A DNA stretch of 64,000 nt from CAZAPO01 sp044841755 (GTDB lineage Bacteria; Bacteroidota; Bacteroidia; Flavobacteriales; Flavobacteriaceae), in the NCBI GenBank assembly GCA_044841755.1, contig JAXOFM010000002.1, positions 372,001 through 436,000 on the forward strand, in the 5' to 3' direction. Position numbers and translations under genes: made by a program. The stretch's first letter is position 1; every line of letters starts with the position of its first letter. Under the pieces are notes generated by a model. It saw only the letters and a program-made list of their open reading frames with translations. It did no database searches and was not told the DNA's origin. This document shows, piece after piece, positions 26,193 through 34,027 of this stretch.

Positions 26193-26804
26193 TCATTCAA
26201 TTACACCACCACAACTAACACGACCACCTGCAGCTCCAGTTGGCTGAGAAACAAAGTCATCTGCTCCTTGATGTACTATTACTGCTTTTCCTAATATGTC
26301 TTTAGTTTCGTCACCACAACCAATGCACCATTGATCCGTAGAAAAGGTTAACGTTCCTCTTCCATCTTCACTTGCAGTAAAATTTCCTATATCTCCTTTA
26401 TGATAACCTTTGTTTGCTCCCCATTCACCATGAGGTTGTCCTGTAGGATTCCAATGACCTCCGGTTGAAGTGCCATCCTCAGCTGAGCAATCACTGGATT
26501 CGTGCAAATGTATGGCATGTACTCCTGGTTCAAGCCCGTTAAGAGCTGCTAGCATTGTCACTCGATCTCCTTCCTGTTCAAAAATGACATGACCACCTAC
26601 ATTACTACCACTTTTAGATTCCATAACCACCCAAATGGAGTTGCCATCTCTTCCCGAAACTCCGTTAGAATCTTGATTTTCAGAGTTGTCTTCACTTTCG
26701 GTAGTAACTTCTTCTAACTCTACTTCTTGTTCTTTTTTATCTTTTTTGCATGCAGTAGCAAATACTAGTGCAAATACCGATACTAATAGAAGTGCTTTTT
26801 TCAT
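26193..26804 (-). CDS. sodC: Copper/zinc superoxide dismutase, lipoprotein
   Basis: Converts superoxide to hydrogen peroxide and oxygen outside the cytoplasm. A lipoprotein signal (FALVFATAC, Cys19) is followed by an acidic linker and the SodC domain: VHAIHLHESSDCS (Cu ligands and disulfide Cys), GGHWNPTGQPHGEWG and HKGDIGNF (bridging and Zn ligands), AVIVHQGADDF (last Cu His) and GGRVSCGGVIE (second disulfide Cys). All usual metal ligands appear present. At 203 residues it is normal for a lipidated form. It is divergent from hemN; the FNR-like site at 26872 lies between them. Confidence 0.92.
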   Translation of the reverse strand: MKKALLLVSVFALVFATACKKDKKEQEVELEEVTTESEDNSENQDSNGVSGRDGNSIWVVMESKSGSNVGGHVIFEQEGDRVTMLAALNGLEPGVHAIHLHESSDCSAEDGTSTGGHWNPTGQPHGEWGANKGYHKGDIGNFTASEDGRGTLTFSTDQWCIGCGDETKDILGKAVIVHQGADDFVSQPTGAAGGRVSCGGVIE

Positions 26805-26871
26805 TGTTTGATTTGGTTAAGAATTATTGAGGAAAGTTAAGTCAATATTATTCTAAAAACAAATTTGTGAT

Positions 26872-26885
26872 ATGACATAAATCAT
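26872..26885 (+). promoter_or_regulatory. FNR-like binding site of the hemN promoter
   Basis: ATGACATAAATCAT is a near-perfect palindrome of the form ATGAY-N4-RTCAT. Its centre (26878.5) is 29.5 bases before the -7 box, consistent with a position near -41.5, where FNR/CRP proteins activate as class II activators. The same spacing is found at the ccoI and ccoS promoters. Confidence 0.75.
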
Positions 26886-26887
26886 AT

Positions 26888-26915
26888 TTTGATCTAACCT
26901 CAAAACTTAATTTTG
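26888..26915 (+). promoter_or_regulatory. hemN promoter
   Basis: A -33-like TTTG (26888-26891) and a perfect -7 box TAATTTTG (26908-26915) are separated by 16 bases, matching the Bacteroidota housekeeping promoter. The ATG follows 16 bases after the -7 box, so the leader is short. Confidence 0.65.
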
Positions 26916-26931
26916 TAATATAATATTGGGT

Positions 26932-28296
26932 ATGAGTAGTGAATTAATTAAAAAATACAATGTCGCTGGGCCGAGGTATACCAGTTATCCAACGGTGCCA
27001 TATTGGAACAACGACACCTTTTTATTAGAGAATTGGAAACGTTCTTTGAAAAAATCGTTTAAAGAAAGTAATGATAAAGAAGGAGTAAGTCTATATATTC
27101 ATTTACCTTTTTGCGAGAGTCTATGCACCTTTTGTGGCTGTCATAAACGTATTACCAAGCGACATGAAGTTGAGTCCCCATATATCAAGGCGGTTTTAAA
27201 AGAATGGCAATTATATTGTGACCTTTTAGATGATAAGCCTAAGATTAAAGAGCTTCATTTAGGTGGTGGTACCCCTACTTTTTTCAGTCCGCAAAATCTC
27301 CAAATGTTGATTAAAGGCATTGTGCAAAAAGCGACGCTCACTAATGGTTATGAATTTAGTTTTGAAGGGCATCCTAACAACACTACTCATGAGCATTTGC
27401 AAGCCCTTTACGATGTTGGTTTTAGGCGCGTGAGTTATGGTGTGCAAGATTATAATATTACGGTACAAAAGGCAATTCATAGAATTCAACCTTATGAAAA
27501 CGTAAAAAGAGCTACAGAATTAGCTAGAAAAATTGGTTATACCTCGGTTGGTCATGATATCATTTTTGGATTGCCATTTCAAGATTTAAGCCATGTAAAG
27601 CACACTATTTTAAAGACGAAAGAGTTATTACCTGATCGTTTAGCATTTTACAGCTATGCTCATGTGCCTTGGATTAAAGGGAATGGACAGCGCGGATTTA
27701 AGGATAGTGATCTGCCATCGGCTAAATTAAAAAGGGAACAGTACGAAGTAGGAAAAGAATTATTAGCTGAAGTTGGTTATCTAGAAATAGGGATGGATCA
27801 TTTTGCATTACCAACAGATAGTCTTTACCAATCAATGGTTGAAGGAAAGCTACATAGAAACTTTATGGGTTATACAGCTTCAAAGACACAAACTATGATT
27901 GGTCTTGGTGTTTCCTCCATTAGTGATAGTTGGTACGGTTTTGCCCAAAACGTAAAAAGCATTGAAGAATATTATCATTTAATTTCTGAAAATATAATTC
28001 CTGTTTACAGAGGACATATTTTAAATAAAGAAGACCTAATAATTAGAAGACATATACTAAATTTGATGTGTCAGTTTAAAACTTCATGGAGCTCTCATGA
28101 GTATTATTTTGAAGAACTTCCAAAGGTTTTAAACAATCTAAGTGAGATGAAAGACGATGGACTTTTGAAGATAGATGCAACTAGTATTGCAGTTACTAAA
28201 AAAGGCTATCCGTTTGTTAGAAATATTTGTATGGCTTTTGATTTGTTATTACAGCGTAAAAAGCCAGATACGCAATTATTTTCTATGACTATTTAA
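26932..28296 (+). CDS. hemN: Oxygen-independent coproporphyrinogen III oxidase
   Basis: Radical-SAM enzyme that converts coproporphyrinogen III to protoporphyrinogen IX in heme synthesis without oxygen. The ATG at 26932 is preferred over a TTG six bases upstream. The N-terminus has YNVAGPRYTSYPT, typical of true HemN. The cluster motif CESLCTFCGC (61-70) supplies Cys61, Cys65 and Cys68 of the 4Fe-4S cluster and the extra Cys70 seen in HemN rather than HemW. GGGTPTFF follows. At 455 residues it is full length. An FNR-like site at 26872 predicts induction at low oxygen, when heme for the cbb3 oxidase must be made anaerobically. Confidence 0.95.
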   Translation: MSSELIKKYNVAGPRYTSYPTVPYWNNDTFLLENWKRSLKKSFKESNDKEGVSLYIHLPFCESLCTFCGCHKRITKRHEVESPYIKAVLKEWQLYCDLLDDKPKIKELHLGGGTPTFFSPQNLQMLIKGIVQKATLTNGYEFSFEGHPNNTTHEHLQALYDVGFRRVSYGVQDYNITVQKAIHRIQPYENVKRATELARKIGYTSVGHDIIFGLPFQDLSHVKHTILKTKELLPDRLAFYSYAHVPWIKGNGQRGFKDSDLPSAKLKREQYEVGKELLAEVGYLEIGMDHFALPTDSLYQSMVEGKLHRNFMGYTASKTQTMIGLGVSSISDSWYGFAQNVKSIEEYYHLISENIIPVYRGHILNKEDLIIRRHILNLMCQFKTSWSSHEYYFEELPKVLNNLSEMKDDGLLKIDATSIAVTKKGYPFVRNICMAFDLLLQRKKPDTQLFSMTI

Positions 28297-28316
28297 TAAC
28301 TTATTAAAACTTAATT

Positions 28317-29150
28317 ATGGAAAAAATTATCGTACCCATTGATTTTTCTGAACACTCGGAGTACGCCCTCAGGACTGCCGCAGGATTAGCAAAAAAGTAT
28401 AATGTTGAAGTTTTGGCACTGCATATGTTAGAACTTTCTGATGCTTTATTAACCAGAACAGAAGCTCATGAACAAAGAAAAGCCATATTCTTTTTAGAGC
28501 TAGCAAAAAAGAGATTTGATGAATTTTTAGAAAAAGATTACTTAAAAGAAATTAAAGTTGTACCTATTGTAAAGCACTTTAAGGTATTTAGTGAAGTTAA
28601 TGATGTAGCTAAAGAGCATGATGCAGATTTAATTATCATGGGATCTCATGGTGCAAGTGGTTTTAAAGAATTTTTTGTTGGTTCTAACACAGAACGAGTT
28701 GTTAGAAATGCTGAAATTCCTGTTTTGGTAGTGAAAAATGAAATAAAAGATTTTAATCTCGATACAGTTGTTTTCGCTACAGATTTTGACGAAGAGAATG
28801 TAAGGCCTTATTTAAATGCTACAAAGATGTTTGATGTGTTAGGGGCTAAACTAAAATTGCTTTATGTGAACCTTCCTAATGAACATTTTAGAAGTACTGA
28901 AGAAATAAATAAACGAATTGCAGAATTTTTATTAACTGCTGATGGTAACCTTGATAGATTACAAGATGTGGCATATCAGGCAGATTATTCTGTAGAGAAG
29001 GGAGTTATAAATTATGCGAACAATGTTGGTGCAGATCTTATTGCTATTCCAACACACGGTCGTAAAGGTGTAGCACATTTCTTTGCAGGAAGTATAGGAG
29101 AAGATATAGCAAATCATGCGTCATTGCCAGTAATGACATTCATGATTTAG
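28317..29150 (+). CDS. Universal stress protein with two USP domains
   Basis: A 277-residue tandem UspA protein. Domain 1 (1-143) ends with the ATP-binding signature GSHGASGFKEFFVGSN, followed by RVVRNAEIPVLVVK. Domain 2 (about 150-277) has a similar end, PTHGRKGVAHFFAGSIGEDI. Such proteins bind ATP or dimerise and help cells survive energy or oxygen limitation. The gene starts 20 bases after hemN and is probably cotranscribed from the FNR-like-controlled promoter. A terminator follows at 29174. Confidence 0.9.
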   Translation: MEKIIVPIDFSEHSEYALRTAAGLAKKYNVEVLALHMLELSDALLTRTEAHEQRKAIFFLELAKKRFDEFLEKDYLKEIKVVPIVKHFKVFSEVNDVAKEHDADLIIMGSHGASGFKEFFVGSNTERVVRNAEIPVLVVKNEIKDFNLDTVVFATDFDEENVRPYLNATKMFDVLGAKLKLLYVNLPNEHFRSTEEINKRIAEFLLTADGNLDRLQDVAYQADYSVEKGVINYANNVGADLIAIPTHGRKGVAHFFAGSIGEDIANHASLPVMTFMI

Positions 29151-29173
29151 TGTTATTTATTTAGTTATGAGAG

Positions 29174-29210
29174 AAGGAATCTTTAGAAATAAAGGTTCCT
29201 TTTTTCTTTT
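29174..29210 (+). terminator. Terminator of the hemN-usp transcript
   Basis: AAGGAATCTTT (29174-29184) pairs with AAAGGTTCCTT (29191-29201), 11 pairs with one wobble, six-base loop, then a T-rich tract. It ends the hemN-usp unit, so sequence after it belongs to another transcript. Confidence 0.85.
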
Positions 29211-29334
29211 TCAGAAAACTGCTATACCAATAATAATATCGTATTTGCTTGATTTAGAATAAGGTGTCCTTAAAAAAAACGAAAGCTTTTTTTATTTAGA
29301 TCCATTAATTATTATATTTGAAAGTGATATAAAA

Positions 29335-29359
29335 AAAGTGAGTATAAAATACTCACTTT
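29335..29359. repeat. Perfect inverted repeat (hairpin)
   Basis: AAAGTGAGTAT, three-base loop, ATACTCACTTT. On the plus strand it would be the first hairpin of the candidate RNA. On the minus strand it is followed by seven T and could terminate transcripts of the PAS/GAF regulator gene that read past 29618. Confidence 0.7.
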
Positions 29360-29556
29360 ATTATAAAACATCTTTGTTAGGGATTTTTAGTTTGTCAATT
29401 GCTTTTAATCCAACAAAATAGGATAAGATGTTCATTTGTACATATATGTTGCAATTTTGGTGCCAAACTTTATACGTATAGCTGAAATTTTTGTAAACAC
29501 CTCTGGTTATGCGTTGTTTGCGTAAAATATAATTTTATCCTATTAAACTTTAACAC

Positions 29557-29615
29557 ACGGTATTTCGTGGATATCATGAATAATGAAATCAATAAACACG
29601 GAATACCGTTTTTTT
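29557..29615 (+). terminator. Terminator of the candidate small RNA
   Basis: ACGGTATTTCGTG (29557-29569) pairs with CACGGAATACCGT (29597-29609) in 13 pairs (one U-G), loop of 27 bases, then seven T (29609-29615). The T-run exists only in the plus-strand reading. Confidence 0.75.
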
Positions 29616-29617
29616 AA

Positions 29618-32600
29618 TTAAGGCCTTTTTATTCCAAGTTTTTTCATTCTGTCGCGTAGTGTACTTGGTTTAATATCTAAAAGTTGGGCAGCACCTTCTT
29701 TCCCGTCAATCTTCCAGTTGGTTTCGATTAGAGTCTTTAAAATGTAGTCTTTTTGTACTTGAGCTAATGTAGCCTTTGAAGTTTGTAAAACTGTTTTATT
29801 TTCACCTCCATCATTTGAAAAACCTTCCATATTCAGAACTTCACCCGGAGATATAATAACAGCTCTTTCAATTAAGTTTTCAAGCTCTCTTACGTTACCA
29901 GGCCAATTGTATTGCATCATTTTGACCATGATGCCTTCAGAAATATACTTAATATCCTTGGCGTGTTTTTTACAATATTTATTTACAAAATGATCAGTTA
30001 AAACTTTTATATCATCTATCCGATCTCTTAAAGCTGGTGTGTGAATTGGAAACACATTCAATCTAAAGTAGAGATCTTCTCTAAATCTTTTTTCTTTGAT
30101 TTCTTTTTCCAGGTTTTTGTTAGTTGCTGCTATAATTCTAACATTCAGTTTTTTTAATTCACTACTACCAATTGGTTCAATTTCACCTTCTTGAATAGCC
30201 CTTAATAGTTTAGGTTGTAGTGCCATTGGTAGCTCTCCTATTTCATCCAGAAATAGCGTACCACTATCAGCTAGTTCAAATTTTCCAATTCTATTATTAA
30301 CAGCCCCTGTAAATGATCCTTTAACATGCCCAAAAAGTTCACTTTCTATTAGTTCAGCAGGAATGGCACCACAGTTTACTCGTATTAATGGATTATTCTT
30401 TCTGCTGCTAGTATTGTGTATAGCTTTAGCAACTAGCTCCTTTCCTGTTCCTGTCTCTCCTAAAATTAAAACGGTAGCATCAGTTGAAGATACTTGTTCA
30501 ACCAAGGTAAGCACTTGATTCATCTCATCACTTGAGTATACCATGTCTTCAAAATTAAATGAAAGAGACATTTCTTTTCTTAAATGTATGTTTTCATTTT
30601 CAAGTTGGTTTCTATATCGCTCAAGTTCCTCATCTTTTTTATGTTGATCGGAAATGTCTTGGAAAGCTCCATATAATCGCACACATTTCCCTTCTTTAAA
30701 AACGGGCTGCCCTATAGCCTTTACATATTTAAACTTCCCTTTTGCAGTTATAATTCTAGCTTTATAGCTCCAAGGTTCTCCTTTAGTAATCCCTTTTTCA
30801 ACAAGAGTTTTTACCATTTTTCTATCATCTGGATGATAAAAATTTAACGCTGTTTCTAAATTGGGACTATAGTTTTGATTGACTTCATGAATACGTTTAG
30901 TTTCTCTTGACCATTTAACAGATTGGTCAATAAGGTCAAGTTCCCAACCGCCTATTTTTGCAATTTCTCCTGTAATGCTTAAGAATTCTTCATTTTCTTT
31001 AAGTTCAATTAGGAGTTTTTGATTCCGTTCTTCAATTATTTTACGCTCTCTATAATTAAGAGCGCTTTGCAAATGAATAGATACGGAACTAGAAATATTT
31101 TCTAAAGTTTTTAATTGATGAACCGTAAAATGACCTGCATTATGATGTTCAGAATCAATAACACCAATTACTTTTCCTTCAAATATCAGTGGAACCGTAA
31201 TTTCTGAAAGTCTGCGCTTATCATCAACAATATATCTGTCATCTTTACTCGTGTCTATAATTATTTCACCTAAGCCAGATTTTGCTATGCTACCAACAAT
31301 GCCCATTCCAATTGGAATGCGTATTTTGTTCTTTACTTGTTTGCTATCAACCTTTTCTCCAAAAGCCGCTATCTGCTCAAGCATATTCGTTTTGTTGTCT
31401 AACAAATAGATAATACAGTCATCTGTGTCCAAATATTTTGCTATTTGATCAACAATCAACCATGAAACCTTATAAATATCATTTTTGCCTGAAATGGATT
31501 TCTCAATTTTATTAATAAGCTCTAGCCTTAATAATTGCTCTTTTTGTAATGTAATATCCGAGCCAATGGCGGTATAAAGTCCTTTCTTATCTGGTTTAGT
31601 ACCTTCCCAAGAGAACCATTTATATGATCCGCTTTTTGTGCGATACCTATTTTCAAGAATAGAAAAATGATCACCTTTTATTCTTCCTTCAACTATGTTT
31701 TTTGTAGCGTTTCGATCATCAGGATGAATAAATTCATAAAATGGTTTTGAAGTGATTTCCTCTACGCTATAACCTAATAATCTTGTTACTGCTTTATTTG
31801 CCTCAACGAATTGACTTTTGTTTACATCTATTAATACAATGATGCTAGGTGAGAGTTCAAAAGTGTTTTTCAACCTACTTTCAGTATTGTTGAGCTTAGT
31901 TTCTGCTTCTTTTCTCTCGGTTATGTCCTGTATCGTACCAGTAATTCTTATGCGCTTTCCTTTTTCATTATACTCTTTTTTTGCATGACCTAAAATCCAG
32001 ATTACTTTTTTATCTAATGGTCTTATAATTCTAAATTCTGAAGAGACATATTCTAAACTAGCATCATCAAGTAGTTGTTGAGCTTTAGTGTAATCTTCTG
32101 GATGTACCAGGTTCATCCATCCTTTACTGTCTTTTTTGTAAGATTTGGATAAACCAAGTATTTTATCGCCGATAACCGAAGTTTCAAAAAAACTAGTGGA
32201 ATCATCAAAAACAAAAGTTCCAAGATTGGTTATCTCTAAGGCTTCATTTAATTTTTCTCTACTTTTTCTAAGATCTAATTCAGCTTTTTTTCTTTCTGTT
32301 AGATCGACAGATGTAATTAAATAGTGATCTAATTTATTCTTATTGTCTAAAACTGGGATTATTGTAGAGCTAAACCAAATTTCAATTCCATCATTATCAA
32401 GAATCGATGCCTCCATAGTAATGGGGCGTTTAGTTGTTTTTGCTTTTAATAATGCTTGGCTCATTGGTAACTTAAAAGACTCAGAATAAAAAGATAATGG
32501 ATAGGGCTTGCCATAATAACTTTTGATATCGTCAATTCCAAGTTTATTAACACCAGCCGCACTCATGTACTGAAGATTAAAATCTAAGTCAACAATCTTT

Positions 32601-32770
32601 GTGCAAATAGGAGAGTTTTCGATCCATGAACTACTGAAATTTACTGGATGCTTCTGAGAATTAGAGTACTTAACTTCAACCTGACTTTTTTCAAAAGCAG
32701 AAACTTTTTCTTTCAACTTTTCTATTTCAGATAAAAACTGCTGTATTGTATCGATATTGTAATCTTTCAA
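29618..32770 (-). CDS. Multi-PAS/GAF sigma54-type (NtrC-like) transcriptional activator
   Basis: A 1050-residue cytoplasmic sensor-regulator. Order: coiled coil (1-30), PAS (about 50-165), PAS-PAC (170-290), PAS-PAC (295-415), GAF (about 420-590), PAS-PAC (about 600-720), short coiled coil, AAA+ domain (about 745-970) and a Fis-type helix-turn-helix (about 1005-1050; GAAQLLDIKPSTLRDRMKKL). The AAA+ domain has Walker A GETGTGKE (about 771-778), the sigma54-contact loop as GSFTGA (usual GAFTGA), LADSGTLFLDEIGELP (Walker B) and the R-finger region. It should activate sigma54 promoters in response to a small-molecule or redox cue; no -24/-12 promoter was recognised here. It lies 89 bases downstream of the cco cluster on the same strand. 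Confidence 0.9.
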   Translation of the reverse strand: MKDYNIDTIQQFLSEIEKLKEKVSAFEKSQVEVKYSNSQKHPVNFSSSWIENSPICTKIVDLDFNLQYMSAAGVNKLGIDDIKSYYGKPYPLSFYSESFKLPMSQALLKAKTTKRPITMEASILDNDGIEIWFSSTIIPVLDNKNKLDHYLITSVDLTERKKAELDLRKSREKLNEALEITNLGTFVFDDSTSFFETSVIGDKILGLSKSYKKDSKGWMNLVHPEDYTKAQQLLDDASLEYVSSEFRIIRPLDKKVIWILGHAKKEYNEKGKRIRITGTIQDITERKEAETKLNNTESRLKNTFELSPSIIVLIDVNKSQFVEANKAVTRLLGYSVEEITSKPFYEFIHPDDRNATKNIVEGRIKGDHFSILENRYRTKSGSYKWFSWEGTKPDKKGLYTAIGSDITLQKEQLLRLELINKIEKSISGKNDIYKVSWLIVDQIAKYLDTDDCIIYLLDNKTNMLEQIAAFGEKVDSKQVKNKIRIPIGMGIVGSIAKSGLGEIIIDTSKDDRYIVDDKRRLSEITVPLIFEGKVIGVIDSEHHNAGHFTVHQLKTLENISSSVSIHLQSALNYRERKIIEERNQKLLIELKENEEFLSITGEIAKIGGWELDLIDQSVKWSRETKRIHEVNQNYSPNLETALNFYHPDDRKMVKTLVEKGITKGEPWSYKARIITAKGKFKYVKAIGQPVFKEGKCVRLYGAFQDISDQHKKDEELERYRNQLENENIHLRKEMSLSFNFEDMVYSSDEMNQVLTLVEQVSSTDATVLILGETGTGKELVAKAIHNTSSRKNNPLIRVNCGAIPAELIESELFGHVKGSFTGAVNNRIGKFELADSGTLFLDEIGELPMALQPKLLRAIQEGEIEPIGSSELKKLNVRIIAATNKNLEKEIKEKRFREDLYFRLNVFPIHTPALRDRIDDIKVLTDHFVNKYCKKHAKDIKYISEGIMVKMMQYNWPGNVRELENLIERAVIISPGEVLNMEGFSNDGGENKTVLQTSKATLAQVQKDYILKTLIETNWKIDGKEGAAQLLDIKPSTLRDRMKKLGIKRP

Positions 32771-32859
32771 ACCTAAAAAATAATCTACTTGAACGCTTAA
32801 AATAATAAACTTTCAATAATTATTGTTGAAATAAAAGTAAAAAGATTGTGTATGATGAT

Positions 32860-33567
32860 TTAAGGCATCACACAATCGATAGCTGCATTGGCCATGTCTT
32901 GAACTGGTGCTGGAGAAATGTAAGGGATTCCAAGTCCTAAACCTCTTAGAATAAATAATACTCCAATGAAAACTACAAACACTGGAATTGCCTTTTGAAT
33001 TTGTTGTCTAACAGAACCTTTTAAAAATTGACTAAAATAGATTGCTGTTGTCATTAAAGGTATGGTTCCTGCTCCAAATAAAATCATGTAAAGAGCCCCT
33101 TCTGTAGCACTTGCGGTCGCCATTGAAGAAAAAACAGCCATATATACTAAGCCACAAGGAAGAAAACCATTTAAGAAACCTATGGTCAAGAAAGTGTCTG
33201 GAGTTTTCTTTTGCAGCGCTTTACCTAAAGCGGTTTTTACTTTAGAAATGACCTTGAAGAACGGTTTTGAAAAATTATACTTGTTGAATGTCTGATACGG
33301 GATTAGCACAACAAGAATCATTAATGCACCAATAACTATTGATAGTTGCTGCTGTAAGCCAAAAATGTAAAGACCTTTACCAACAAGACCAAAAATTAAA
33401 CCTATTATTGAGTAGGAGAGGAGTCTCCCAATATGGTAAATAGAGATTTGACTTATTTTTTTTATCTGATTGCTTCTGTCAACGGGCAACATAAATGCAA
33501 TAGGGCCACACATTCCCACACAATGGAAACTTCCTAATAAGCCTAAAACAAATGCTGATGCTAACAT
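32860..33567 (-). CDS. DsbD/TauE-like membrane protein of the cbb3 cluster
   Basis: A 235-residue integral membrane protein with about six helices. It opens with GLLGSFHCVGMCGPIAFM, the conserved double-Cys loop of the sulfite exporter TauE/SafE (DsbD_2) subgroup found at the end of many cco operons; a matching motif NGFLPCGLVYMAVF starts the second half. It probably helps metal or thiol handling during oxidase assembly; transport of sulfite is not implied. Its start is one base after the ccoH stop, showing coupling. Confidence 0.82.
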   Translation of the reverse strand: MLASAFVLGLLGSFHCVGMCGPIAFMLPVDRSNQIKKISQISIYHIGRLLSYSIIGLIFGLVGKGLYIFGLQQQLSIVIGALMILVVLIPYQTFNKYNFSKPFFKVISKVKTALGKALQKKTPDTFLTIGFLNGFLPCGLVYMAVFSSMATASATEGALYMILFGAGTIPLMTTAIYFSQFLKGSVRQQIQKAIPVFVVFIGVLFILRGLGLGIPYISPAPVQDMANAAIDCVMP

Positions 33568-33568
33568 A

Positions 33569-34015
33569 TTAATAAACTATGGCTTCTTTATATAAATAAG
33601 ATTTTCCACTATATTGCCAATCAACTTTAATGTTCCAGCGACCATCTACCAAACGTGAGTCAGGTATGAGCAAATGTGATTTAGATAATGAAATAGTAGT
33701 TTCAAAATCTAATTGTTTGTTAGATGGTCTGTATAGGAACACTTTACCTTTAATATTTTCTGGTTCTAAATCACTTGGAAAATTAATTAGTAAACCTTCT
33801 TCGGTACGTTTATAAGAAATGTTTTCTGTTAATTTTTTTGAATTGGTTTCTTTATCAATATCTTTTTGATATTCAAGTTCTTGCTTGTAATAATCATCAG
33901 CTACTAAGTCATGGTCGTATTTATCATTGGTCATCATAGGTACCACAAAGTACAAGATGAAGGCAATGAAGCCTATAAACGCTAGTACGATTCCTGTTCC
34001 CCAATTAATCTTCAT
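33569..34015 (-). CDS. ccoH: cbb3 oxidase accessory protein FixH/CcoH
   Basis: A 148-residue protein with one N-terminal membrane helix (about residues 6-27) and a periplasmic beta domain. The motif DLVADDYYKQELEYQKDID is the FixH signature after the helix. CcoH stays bound to the cbb3 oxidase and is needed for its assembly, with CcoG and CcoI. The gene is 12 bases after ccoG. Confidence 0.88.
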   Translation of the reverse strand: MKINWGTGIVLAFIGFIAFILYFVVPMMTNDKYDHDLVADDYYKQELEYQKDIDKETNSKKLTENISYKRTEEGLLINFPSDLEPENIKGKVFLYRPSNKQLDFETTISLSKSHLLIPDSRLVDGRWNIKVDWQYSGKSYLYKEAIVY

Positions 34016-34027
34016 TTTTTAGTGTTT

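Larger units (their letters stand above)
29313..29615 (+). ncRNA. Candidate structured small RNA (about 290 bases)
   Basis: This is most of the only gene-free stretch above 300 bases in the window (29151-29617). A perfect -7 box (TATATTTG, 29313-29320) would start a plus-strand transcript near 29325; a strong hairpin plus T-run at 29557-29615 would end it. Inside, an 11-base perfect inverted repeat (29335-29359) lies at the 5' end, and AATAGGATAAGAT (29417-29429) pairs over its full 13 bases with ATTTTATCCTATT (29532-29544), closing a domain of about 100 bases. The wobble pair in this helix and that in the terminator stem are G-U on the plus strand but A-C mismatches on the minus strand. I see no convincing ORF and recognise no known RNA family. 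Confidence 0.5.

Noticed and set aside
26926..26934. TTG start for hemN two codons upstream
   Set aside because: An ATG follows two codons later and the family's conserved start (YNVAGPRYTSYP) needs no extra residues.
29471..29480. Palindrome TATACGTATA
   Set aside because: Short and AT-rich; it is likely to occur by chance in such a background and has no promoter in a fitting place.
29428..29481. Small ORF of 17 codons in the candidate RNA region
   Set aside because: No Shine-Dalgarno, no family match and weak coding character; the RNA secondary structure is a better explanation.
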